Source: Apostichopus japonicus
Taxonomy: Eukaryota > Echinodermata > Holothuroidea > Aspidochirotida > Stichopodidae
Direction: 5' to 3'
DNA: 64,000 bases
Assembly (NCBI RefSeq): GCF_037975245.1
Contig: NC_092573.1
Coordinates: 9,582,001 to 9,646,000, forward strand
The translations under genes were made by a program, and so were the position numbers. The notes below the pieces were generated by a model that saw nothing but the letters and a program-made list of their open reading frames with translations, was not told the origin of the DNA and searched no databases. Of this stretch, positions 11,595-22,703 are shown piece by piece (within the stretch, counting starts at the first letter, position 1; each line of letters opens with the position of its first letter).

Positions 11595-12724
11595 CTGTTG
11601 ATAGTAACGTATAAAACGATCGGTAATACATTTTCTTCTTTATTTTAAGTTTTCAAAGCTATCGAACATATTAAAACTTGTCGATGATAGTATTAACACT
11701 CATGAAATCAACCGATATTGTGCCGACTTACAGATACCCGATGAGAGACGTGCGAGTGTGGGTGTGGGGTGGGTCAGAGGGCTACAACTCTCGGGAGACC
11801 AGAGTAACATTGGGAGCGCCGGAAAATATGGAGGCCCCTAATGAGTGCAAAATGGACTGGTCCGTTGATATCCCTGTGGCCCTTCCTGGCAGTCGAGGAT
11901 TCTTTCATAACCTCGCGACTGACGGTAGTGGATATTTCCCGTCATCATTCCCTGAGTGAACTGATCAAAGCCCTACACCTGCTGGAAAAGGTACTCTAAG
12001 AGCTTGTACCATATAACACCATACCAAAGGATACCACTGTCTTCTATTAGTAATTTCTGTTTTAAAGGAGCCTTAAAAAGTTTTAAAAAAAACGTTTTTG
12101 TTCATTTTACGAATTAAAGATGACGACGGAGGATTATTAAGTCTTCGAGAGGCAGTGGTCGAGCATGTGACCAGACCAGAACCAGAACATAATCTTTCAG
12201 CTTTTCGACAAATGAAAACTGTGCAACTACTACAAATTCCAATACTTCTTATTTTCTTTTTCCTTTGTTTTTAACAAAACGGCGCGTCTCAAATAGAAAA
12301 ATGGGCAATTATTTATTACAAACATGAAAAGAGCGATATATGTTTCATAAACATATAGAGGCACTTTTGCAAAGTGGCTACCATATCAGCAAAACTGTAC
12401 AACAAAAATCCGAACATTACCGTTTAGTTAAAGAGTCACTTTTGCGAGATTTGTAATATTTTCGAATAATTGGGTCCACGAGCACCCTGTGGGCCACCTA
12501 CGCCCCTGTACGCAGTGGGACTACAATTGTTTCGTATTTCAAAGTTGTATATAAATTAAATGTATCTTTTATCGCAATCATTTTGCGATTATGAAATCAA
12601 ATTCACGAAAGCTCCGTATATATAAATACCAATATACATCTTGATATACATGAATGGCGCGAAAACATGACTTGGTAGTTGGTAGTCTGTAGTTAAGCAT
12701 GGCGAAGAATAGAAATTAGCTTAC

Positions 12725-12797
12725 CATTGGCGTGAACAATTACATTATTCAACAGGAAACTGCATACCATAAACCACCTTAATGATGAAGTCACCAT
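12725..12797 (-). CDS. Gene A exon 1: signal-peptide exon
   Basis: On the - strand an ATG at 12797 opens 24 codons beginning MVTSSLRWFMVCSFLL and ending HAN. This gives a short polar start, a hydrophobic core and a small-residue end, as in a cleavable signal peptide. It is followed by the donor GTAAGC in phase 1. The next in-phase acceptor on this strand opens the Ser/Thr-rich exon at 11594. Genes B and C have the same exon with the same phase, which supports the assignment. Confidence 0.68.
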
Positions 12798-15700
12798 CCC
12801 GAGTATCCAATCGTGTTCTAAAAAGATATTAATATTTCTCATCCAAAAACTGGCAACGTTTTGATTCCTGTCGTCAAATTATAAAATTGTAATCACCTAC
12901 AAAGTTTGTTGACTGTCAGAAAATGTATTTTCGAAAAAGTCCTGTGATATTGCGGCAAGCCTGTGAATAGGATGAACTAGGATATCGTCTGATAACGAAT
13001 TCAATTCAATTGAGAAGACAAATACACTTAGAAGCGTTGAAAGCGATCCTGAAAGAATGCATGCCGTGACGGTTATATAATATCATATTTTCATATTTCA
13101 TATGCTTAGAAAATGAAGACTATAGATAGAAAGAAAATTGATATAGTTGTTCATTGATATGTTAATAATTCTCAAATTAACTTATTTATTATTTTGTACG
13201 ATAGTGAACTTCCTGACTTATTAATTATACATCAACTATTATTAAAAATCGAATTGTTTGTCAGTGTTGAGAACAGTATAGTGAAAGTGTCGGAATTGCC
13301 CATTTTCACATTATCTATGTCATAGCCAAATTAATAAACAATATCAATGAAATGGAATAATATGTAATTTGGCGTAATTATTAGCTCATAAAATTGCTCT
13401 TTAAATTGACTAATCACTCATAAAATTGACAAATTGAAGGAAATCATGTTAAAGTAAGTATAGATCTATTTAAATTTGTTAATTTTCATAAGTGTCTTTT
13501 ACCCCTGTTTAATTCGTTACTCGGACCCTTTTCGGAACTATCAAGAATTGACCCATAGCCCAAGCTTCTCCCCATTTATGTATACATATGTTTCTGATAC
13601 ATATAGAGGTAATACATAACCAAAACTACCAACGAACGTGGTTTACAACCCTCACCAGCCCCTTCCCCCACAGCGACATATGACTTTACGGTGACCTCCA
13701 AACATACCCGGTAAGATTCAAATAACTGAGATATTACATAGTGATGGTCCACGCCGTATGCATGCTTCATCATGTCTTAGGGCAATGGAGTTGCTCTTAC
13801 ATAAGGCCACTTAAACTGTACTTACGTGCTACAGTACCCGGACCTTATCTGTGCATTTGAACGTGGAATGGAATCGTTGTGTATGATGTATATCATATGC
13901 CTGCATTCAGTTGCCAAGGGCACGAAAGGGGGGGGGGGACTCGCGGGGAACAAACAGTTACGTTTAAAGCCAAGTTTGCCCCCCCCCCCCCGCGAGGCTG
14001 AGACTATTATGTCACCAGTTTTAATTTCGAAGTCTTCATTTTCCTTATGTTTATTATGAAAATGAGTATCATTACTGTTTATCCCATATTCACCAATGCC
14101 CCTAATTGACGACTGATCCTGGGATGTATCCTCCCCCCTCCCCACCCCGTCCCTACTCGTACCCCTTCATACAGTCTTGTGCCACACTGTGAGACTGCTG
14201 TAGACACACAACCCACCCTCCTCTCTCACACTCCCTACCCTTGACCGAATTCTTGTTCCACCACGGTATATAGTTTAAAAGGTGATACTGTAGTGAGGTG
14301 AACTCTTGAATATGCAGGGTAGGTACTTCTTCTTGATGATGACCAGTGCTCTTGCCATGCTCAGGGGGTATCACTATTGACCAATTGCTGGACACCCTCT
14401 CGATCCCGTCCGTTGGTATTGTACCGCAGTTAATGTAGTGATGGTAGTCGAATTAGTTACTGAAATTCAATGTTCACCTGACTAATGCGAAGTCTTGTCA
14501 TGTAATTATAGTTATGATAGGTCTTTATACATGTTAAATGATTAGGTTTTCGTCACAGAAATTAATACATCGAAGCCATATCGCACCTGCTGACGACAAT
14601 ACTCTTTGCAGCTATTTGAAGGTCACTTACGCCATCTTTATACACCCAAAACAATGGCTCTTGCAAAGGGTGTCTACGTTGGCATGCGTTTCGAATTTTG
14701 TACAATGTGCATGTCTTTGTTAAAGGATATTGAAGTTACAAGGCACCGTCATAGATGTAGGCCTATACAAACGTGTACCGCAGCATTGTTAGTAGTCGGC
14801 CATGGTACATTGTTGTAAACTTACATGTGGTCTCTTCCTTCTGTAATATTACATTGTTTTCAATTTGCAAATTAATCTCCAAGTTCCGTCAGTTGTCTTC
14901 GGTGACGCATGTTTTAAGTTGTCATGAATTTTTTATCACTTCATAACCTCAAAAAGCATGCATACATTTACCACAAACATTGAATCTTCATCTTCATCGT
15001 CATTTGCTTAGAAGGCACAAGTACTCCGTTTTGTTGCATCTTTGGCGTCTTAATTTGCAATTTCAAATTAGTTAGGCCCATACTGGCCTACTGTACAGTA
15101 AGAGCAGACTAGCTGTGATCTTAGTCCCAACATGGCATGTCATCAGCAGTACTTGTGTTGAATTCTATTTTCTGATCCTAGGATATAGCCTAGACCTAAT
15201 AACTACAACTGTAGCTTTTATACAACCATAACTATAATAATGATGGATGAAAATATAATATATAGTTGTTTAATTGTTCATTTAAAAGCAGCATTTCAAT
15301 TCTATGGCACCTTGAAAACGTGGTTAAACGTGCAGTCTATTTCCGTAGATGGTACGGTTAGACCTAGGCCAAAGTGTTGTTACGTGTGAGCAGTACAGAA
15401 GTGTTTTTCATAATAAAAATATGATATATAAGATTCATTCTGCTTTCCATTCCGCATACAAATACCCTTAAATGTGTCTCACAATTCTGGGTATATTATT
15501 TATCTTAATTTTTTTTCAAGAATTGCTGAAGATCTGGAAAATCAATTGGGCACTTCATAGCCTAATATTAAGACTCTACGTATAGTATCAGTGTGGGTTG
15601 ATTTTGGGTGAGCTGTTGATCTTGAAGTTGCTGCAAGCAACCCGAAGTGGCTTTTATGTATTAATTTCTGTGGTTTTCGTTAATTTGACATGGTAATATG

Positions 15701-16026
15701 AATCGTATCACTGAGCCAAATGGACGGCACGCTAGAGCGGTGCATCCCAGCCCGACGGGTGTTAGCGTGGTTGTCCGACCGGACATTCCTTAGGAGTTGA
15801 GCAACCTGACTAGCATCTGCCGTTTCGAAAATAAAATATTGCGTTTTGTATTAACGAATAGTATATAGAAGACCAAATGGTTAAGGAGTGTAAGTGATGA
15901 GTTTGTGTAAGTTATAACAAGACAATAATATATAGTTAGAATTAAATAGCATTTCCAAAATACGACCTGAATATCATTGTTAACGTGCTAGCTTAAGGTC
16001 AGGAGACTCTGCAGCCGATTGAGATT
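12798..16026. other. Repeat-poor AT-rich intergenic stretch
   Basis: I see no exon with supportable borders. Runs of G (about 13928-13938) and C (about 13979-13990) create artificial open frames. Low-complexity AT sequence dominates. No RNA gene is recognised. Confidence 0.4.
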
Positions 16027-16294
16027 ACAGTAACTACTGTAAATCTTAAAGATTTGTACCACAGTAAATACTGGATCGTTCTGACAAATCTGATATACCG
16101 GTAGCATGTGCTTTTATTTTTACAGTAAGAACTGAGGATATTTGTAATTCCAACAAATCACAAACAACTGGATTTGTTGGAATTACACATACTCCTCATT
16201 TCTTACTGCAATCCTCATAGCACATGCTACCGAATTATAGCACGATCCAGTTTTTACTGTGGTACAAAACTGTAAGATTTACATTAGTAACTGT
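16027..16294. repeat. Near-perfect fold-back element
   Basis: Two arms of about 125 bases are reverse complements. They share ACAGT..ACTA.TGTAAATCTTA, TTTGTACCACAGTAAA.ACTG, GATCGT, CGGTAGCATGTGCT, ACAGTAAGAA.TGAGGA and TGTAATTCCAACAAATC around a loop of roughly ten bases near 16160. Transcribed RNA would form a long hairpin. No ORF is visible. A fold-back MITE is the most likely explanation; target duplications are unclear. Confidence 0.8.
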
Positions 16295-18071
16295 GTTCTC
16301 TATGTGTATCGGGTGATGTAAGAGGTCAAAGTTACTTCACCACACAAGGAACCTGCTGAGTGGTGGATGCTCATCATACCAATTGAAATATGAAGTATCC
16401 CAACGCAATATACAAGAGGAGCTTTCACAAATCAACCAAACTAAAATAATGATACCTGCTGCAGACTTCCTTGGGTTGAAAGCTTACCTTTGCTTACTAC
16501 GGAAACGGAACAGAGAACTCATAAAGTATGTATGCCCTGACTTGTTCATACTTTAGCTGAATTTTTAATATAGCTTTGTTAATAAGTAACTTTAATCTTG
16601 ATATGGCCATCAGACAAAATGGAATACAAATGTTACATGCCTGGTCACCTGCTTGGTGTCAGTGAATTTCCAAAAGGATATATGCAAGGAACAGGCTGTC
16701 ATCATTGGGGACAACTTGTAGGGTGAATGGCTTCCATTTGTCACGTTCAAACGTTGTCACGTTCAAACATGATTTTTGTGCCTCAGCTACCCTGTTCATT
16801 TACCTCGTGTGCTAGTCTACCCACCGTACCTAGGCCTGGAGAATTGCAAAACATATGATATTCATAGCATCGTTGCTTTTTGGAAAGTAAGGAACATGGT
16901 TTGTCTTATAAATATTCATATTCTAACATGCCTAACATGAGCAGATTTGCCGCATACATTATGTATGGTCGAACACATATTACCTGTCAGCACCTTAGGG
17001 ACGGTTGGGAAGATTCTACAGTCTCTCATAAGTTTACCTAACGACCTACTCCATGTCGATTTGACCACTGTCTATTAGCTTCTTATATCTTTTCAATATT
17101 CGACAGGTTTTAAAAATTATTTTCCTCTCAATTGCAATGAAAAATGAGACTATTGGATGAATTTTCAAACCCGGAAGATGAGATTGCTGTTTAACTATAA
17201 ATATTCATTACTGCTTAAAAGTGACGCATGCGCACGATCGGAGTTATCGTTGTAAACATACGTGAATGGCCTGTAGTGATCACATGACAAATAGTAAGGG
17301 CGCTATTTCACTATCTATACTTTCCTTTCATTCTATATGCATTACACGTTAGTTGATGGGTATTAGCCAGTGTTCTAATCTTGTGAGTTATGTAGTGATC
17401 GGTTAAATATTGACGACTCACCCATTGTTCGTGATGAGTGGTATAGGGAATGGTCAGTTGGATAATTTATTTTATACTAGTTGGGCCATTCCATGTCAAA
17501 TCACGGATGGCTATTGCTGGACCCTCTCGAAAACTTACCACCCTCATTGCATGATATGAGCACAACGTAATAAGCATATTCTGAAAATGTCAGTTACATT
17601 GCTTCAAAATTGGCCGATTTATCACACTTTGAAAATCCTAAATTTTTGTCGCCACGGTGGCATTTTGGCAAAACAGGGAAGGACTAGCGAAAAAAAAAAG
17701 CTCTAGATACATCTTTCAAAAGAAACTGTTAGACTTGCATACAAATCAAGATACCATCGCTATTGTAGTTACGTCTCAAGCTGTGTGTATGCAGGGACGA
17801 AGCTACGGCCTGATGATTGGGGGGGTGTAGTGGCTGAAATTCCAACTGGATGGGTTTTGGAGCCAGAAAATTCCGACTGCTGCCTTGTACCCCCCCCCCA
17901 CCCTCGCACTAATCGTCACCCCATCTTTCGCAACTGCACTTATGTTCTGAACTTTTTTCGATACATTTGTACCTTAGGGGGCAAAGTTTTTGCTTATGTT
18001 GATGGCACTTTTAAGCTTCCATAGATTAGCATTGGCGTTTTAATTGTATACAATAGAGACAATATATATCC

Positions 18072-18506
18072 CAACGACGTAGCCAGGAGTTTGAAAGAGG
18101 GAACACCTTTTGCGATTGTTATGGAGGAGGGGTCTTAGGGGAGGGGGTGTCCCCCTCCCCTTTGAGATATTTTTGAACAATTGAAGGTCCTTAGATGCGA
18201 TCTGGTGCAATTTGTTGCCAGTTTCATCATTATCATATGATATCATATTATCAGCAGATTTTGTTTTCCTGTTTGAATTCTTTTACATTTTCTTTTTCAT
18301 AATATATCAGAAATACATTTGACGAACTTAACTGATGGACAATATAAACTTTCATATTTTGTAAGACAGCCAGATGTGCAGTGGCCTAAAAACAAATATC
18401 GTTATCGCCGTGTATTAGCAGTGTAATAACAACAGTTTTTAAACATATTTTTCGACACTGAAAGGGGGGAGCAGTCGCTCCCCTGCTCCCCCTGGCTACG
18501 TCCCTG
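18072..18506. mobile_element. Nested hAT-like MITE
   Basis: The ends are CAACGACGTAGCCAG and CTGGCTACGTCCCTG, inverted with two mismatches. TATATCC occurs immediately outside both ends, a 7-base match where 8 is expected, so the exact border is uncertain by one base. It lies within the larger element at 17792-18959, so it inserted later. Confidence 0.65.
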
Positions 18507-18775
18507 TATATCCTGAACTTACTTGAAGCAAGCGAACAGGGTCGACCCACCCAATAGCAAAATTAATACATAAATTATCCGAATTGAAGCTGGCGAACGT
18601 TGTATTTTTTTTAGAGTATTCAAAATCATACGAAGTTTTGTATGGTGGAGTATAAGGATCGCGAGATACAATTTCTCAATGTGACGAGTAAACGTGGTAA
18701 ATATGACTGATTAAAGGTCAATTTTGATCGAAAATTTTATGTCACTCACAAATTACAAGAACATATGAAAATAAA

Positions 18776-18882
18776 AGTGCGACAGCCAGAAAAATTAGAA
18801 TGCGACAGTCGGAAATTCCGAATTGAAGCTGGCGACAGTCGGAAATTCCGACAGTCGGAAATTCCGACTGTCGCACTCAAAT
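18776..18882. repeat. Short palindromic repeats GACAGTCGGAAATTCCGA
   Basis: GCGACAGTCGGAAATTCCGA or close variants occur repeatedly in this interval, and the last copy forms a palindrome around TCGGAAATTCCGA. They are subterminal to the hAT-like element, where such short motifs often serve as transposase-binding repeats; that role is inferred. Confidence 0.6.
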
Positions 18883-18967
18883 TTTCCAACTATCGTAATT
18901 TTTACCAAGATTGGGGGGGTGAGACACCCCCCACACCCCCCCCTCTAGCGACGTCCCTGTGTGTATG

Positions 18968-20433
18968 ATGGATGCACTTTTACCTTGGAAGACACTCAAA
19001 TAATATGAATAAATGTATGTGCTTACCTTTCTGTAACATAGTGGAAATGTTTGGGCTACTTTCAAATTCTGTTGGGATCCGTTTGGATAAGGACAATGTG
19101 TGCCACAAGATTATGCCTAGCACAAATACACACTGTACATGTATGTATTGTCTTATCTTGTCCTCTTTCTCGGTTCCCCGATGAGCGCGTCTTGCCTATG
19201 CTGTGAACTTTCAAGGTAAGTTTCGGGCTATCAGTCATAGCAAAACTAATTTGTGGAATGGGTGGTTCTTGTGTATATGTTAAGATTAATATCTTGCATT
19301 TCCGCCTTCTTTGAACAGCCAAATTTCAGAAATAAATCATCCTTCCTCTCTTTTCATTTAATAAGTGAAATAAGCGAAGAAATAACTATAACTATATATC
19401 TGTGTTATTTACTCTGTATCTACTAATCAGAAGCATTCTCTTCTCAAACTTAAGCTTCTTGTTTCTCCATTTCTAAGCTTGCCCTTTTTAATTTGCATCA
19501 ATGAAATAAAATGCACCTCGGTTAGGTGAAACCTCCATTTCCATATCTTCTTCCGATTCTAAATCTAGATATGGTTGTTTTAAAGTGACTTGCTCTTCCC
19601 GGATAATTCCTCCATTACTCAAGCCAATTTATCGCAATATAATGCCATACAGTTTACAATTGCAATCATCGCAGCTGTTAATGTACTATGTACTTGAAAT
19701 GCATTTTGAAAAAGAATATTACCCATAATAACTAGACTATAAAGACCATTAGCTAAGCCTTTTCGACTCGTTTGTCATTGATCCTGCTTTTACCAGGTAC
19801 ATTCATTAAACCTAACCATAAAAAAATTGCATAGGTTCCCCCATTAAAATGACATGGTGATGTCGTTTCACCATATTATACAGAAAGTCTGCATCAGTTT
19901 CGGAAAGTTTAACTTTCAGCAATGACACGAGTGGCATTTGTATCCTGACAAATGTGTTTTCACCATCTGATTCTCAATTGTTGAGAAGAAGTTTTTTTGA
20001 AGAGAGTATTAAAGCTTCATAATAAACATGAAAATGAATAACTTGGGAGCTCTCTAGCCACGCCAAATTTATCCTCTGTCGTATCGGTCTTGTCAGAACC
20101 GTGAATCTGGCTCACTGAACTTGACAAGTTGCTATCTACGATTGCAGATCAATAACGATTCAATGAGTTGATCAATAGTAGTGTACATAAAGTTCGTTTT
20201 TAATTATTAAAGAATATGTCTTTTGAAACATATTTTCGAAAGTTTTAAGTCACGCTAACATTTTTCTGCACCTAAGCTGGTATTCCTTAAGCAGGTTTTC
20301 TCGTTTGGCGAAACTGCAGAAATGGAACTATGCACTTGACAAATTCACGGAGGCATGATCACAACTGGCGTACGCTTTCACACGGACGTGTTACTTTAAT
20401 GCAGAATCGTTAAACAGTAAAGATTACGCACAG
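18968..20433. other. Intergenic, no gene seen
   Basis: The sequence is AT-rich with short frames only. I found no exon borders, RNA gene or clear repeat. Confidence 0.35.
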
Positions 20434-20592
20434 TAGTAGCCAGAGCCTTATATACAGAGAGTTGCGACAACTCGGGTCCGGGAATTTTCGATCACGTGAC
20501 CTCATGGCACCATTTTGGGGCCAACTAATTCTGGCCGTAAGATCGACAACAACGTACGTTCGAGCAGTCAACATCTGCGCTGCCATCACAGA

Positions 20593-20697
20593 ATGCCTGG
20601 CTGTTCAGCGTGGGGCTGTTCGAATCTTCCCGAAAATGGGTCAAAGCTGTTCAGATTCCCAACAAACCCAGATCGGAGGAAAACATGGGAGGCGAAA
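20593..20697 (+). CDS. THAP-type zinc finger, N-terminal part (transposon-derived)
   Basis: From ATG at 20593 the frame reads MPGCSAWGCSN and then LFRFPTNPDRRKTWEAK. This matches the start of the THAP C2CH DNA-binding domain: initiator Met and Pro, the first two zinc cysteines spaced C-x4-C, the FRFP block and the invariant Trp in RRKTW. GTAAAC directly after 20697 could be a splice donor. If read through, the frame stops at 20746-20748 without the expected final Cys...His pair. So this is either a first exon or a truncated relic. The surrounding inverted repeats place it in a transposon. Confidence 0.7.
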
Positions 20698-22130
20698 GTA
20701 AACAGCTTCACTGGAAGGCGAACTCCAATAACAAACTTTGCGATGTGAATACTTCACCTAGGCCTAGTACAATGAACTAAGATTCGTAACACTAGGCCTA
20801 GCCTAGTCCATAACCAGGACTGTGGGTTACACCACACAGTCCTTACAGCTATGTATGGTGCACTGTGCAGTGTACATACACACATAGTTAACAACACAGA
20901 AAACAGAGCATAAATTTCAGGCATGCAAATGGTCTATTTTTAACAAGTTCTGATCAAGAGAGTTGCGATGTTGGGATGAGATCTGTTATAAGGTGCATAA
21001 AAATATCTCTGCAAAGTTTCGTGAGTATATTCCTTAAATTGAAGGCTCCAGCGTGGCAAGACAAATCGGGGATCTACGAAGCACAGTGTGCAATACAAAG
21101 CACCAAGGGCTAGCCTAGCCCCTAATGAAAAACTGCTTGGCTCCATTGAGTCATGAGCTTGTTTGGATTATTATTTATGAAAATTTGGGTGGCGATCTGG
21201 CAGACCATTGAAATGATTAATCATTCTGCTTTGCACTTGATGATTTGAATTGAACTGGTCCAGAAGCCCACTATTTTCTATGAAATAATATTGAAAAATT
21301 AGGTTACTAAAATATCACTGTAGGTTAGGTAAAAATATTTCCTAGAACATTGTGTCCTGTTAGAGGATAGCAGGTAAAACTAACAGAGTCAACTGAAAAC
21401 CATAGGCCTAATTAGGCTCAGGAATCATGTTTGTCCATGTCATACATAGGTACGGTATACAGATCCTAATTCATATTCTTACAACCGGGCAGTTCCAAGC
21501 AAAAGAGGACATAACCCAGGAAATTCAATTTGACTGAGCCTAGGCCTAGCATTTTACCGTGGTTGGCGGGCAACTCCCCCCCCCCGGCAATCCCCCCCCC
21601 CAAAAAAAACGACTCTAATTTTCGACTTCTGACAACATATTTATGCTTCTGTTGGGGGGAGGGTTGTCCGGGGGGTGTTGTCTGGTCACGATTACCTTAT
21701 CCATTAATAATAGAAGCCCATGCCTAGTAAGAGAGGCACAATTGGTATTTTGAAAAATTTCTGACTTTTTGGATCCTATAGTATATATAGATGCAGCTTT
21801 TTCAAGTTATTAGACATAAAATTCGTAGATAAAAGCCTGACTCTCATACAAAAATATTCTGAAGTAGATCTTTTCAAATTCCAGCAGCAGCTTAGTTCTC
21901 ATAACGCTGAAATATCCTACTCACATATACCATATGTTTGCGATGTGAGTTCCAGATTAGTGGGAGGGAATAATTCATTTTTTTTCCGACGTGGCTGTTT
22001 ATATCCGACCGACGAGACCAATTGTGATACCCCGAAACAATCCCCCTCCCCTGCCCCACATGTCACCTTTAACCCTGCACTCTAAATTTTGTGGGACTGG
22101 AACACAGACAAAATGTGATTGGTCCATTTA

Positions 22131-22144
22131 GTTACCATAGCAAC
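22131..22144. promoter_or_regulatory. RFX X-box motif 1
   Basis: GTTACCATAGCAAC fits the X-box consensus for RFX factors (GTNRCC, short spacer, RGYAAC) without mismatch. ATTGG, a CCAAT box in reverse, lies about 12 bases upstream. Binding is not shown by sequence alone. Confidence 0.5.
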
Positions 22145-22280
22145 CAATTTTCAAAGACCTAGCTTCATGATTCTGTGCACCATGTCAGTACCAGTCACAT
22201 GTCCAAATATCAACTTCATCAGCCATTGCTAGCTCAAGTTACAGTTAATCCCAATTTTGACCAATCACAGGCTTTGTTTG

Positions 22281-22294
22281 GTTACCATGGCAAC
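22281..22294. promoter_or_regulatory. RFX X-box motif 2
   Basis: GTTACCATGGCAAC is a perfect X-box, 150 bases from the first one. It is preceded by CCAATCA about 20 bases upstream. Two CCAAT plus X-box pairs inside one transposon are unlikely to be random, but may reflect an internal duplication. Confidence 0.5.
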
Positions 22295-22703
22295 AATGGA
22301 AGAATGTACATTATTCCGCAACTGTGCAATATGTGTTACAATATGATATATAACCAGTCATAATACAATTTTACCGTACCAGAATATCAACTGTTGAATT
22401 TGGACTTCCAAATGTGCCAACCTCATCCCCTTGAACTTGAGCGCAGCCAATCCCTCCCCCCCCCCCCTCCCGTTCGACACTCGACGCCCTACTTACACAG
22501 CCTCGGCGCATAAAAGCACCACAACATGAGCAGGCCAAAAATAAAACCCAGAATCCCGCTCATACTTCTACAATGCCATCGAAAAATTCCCCTATCCACC
22601 TGAACGCCCATTCCCACACATACTGTATGTTGCCCATTTGGCCCCAAAATGGCGCCCAAATTTCAGTTGTCGCAACTCTCTGTATATAAGGCTCTGGTAG
22701 TAG

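Larger units (their letters stand above)
17792..18959. mobile_element. hAT-like non-autonomous element with 8-bp TSD
   Basis: The ends are CAGGGACGAAGCTACG at 17792 and CTAGCGACGTCCCTG ending at 18959, an imperfect terminal inverted repeat of the CAGGG type typical of hAT elements. They are flanked by identical 8-bp direct repeats TGTGTATG (17784-17791 and 18960-18967). No transposase is seen. A second element is inserted at about 18072-18506. Confidence 0.85.
20440..22697. mobile_element. P-like/THAP transposon with 33-bp perfect TIRs
   Basis: The first 33 bases (beginning CCAGAGCCTTATATACAGAG and ending GTTGCGACAACT) recur as an exact reverse complement at the right end. Internal to the ends, CATTTTGGGGCCAA is also shared in inverted orientation. 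Flanks carry TAGTAG on both sides (20434-20439 and 22698-22703), six of the eight bases expected for a P-type target duplication. The element contains a THAP-domain frame near its left end (20593 onward) but no recognisable transposase core, so it is probably an internally degraded member of the P/THAP9 group. THAP domains bind the ends of P elements, which fits. Assignment to P rather than another THAP-carrying element is inference. Confidence 0.7.
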
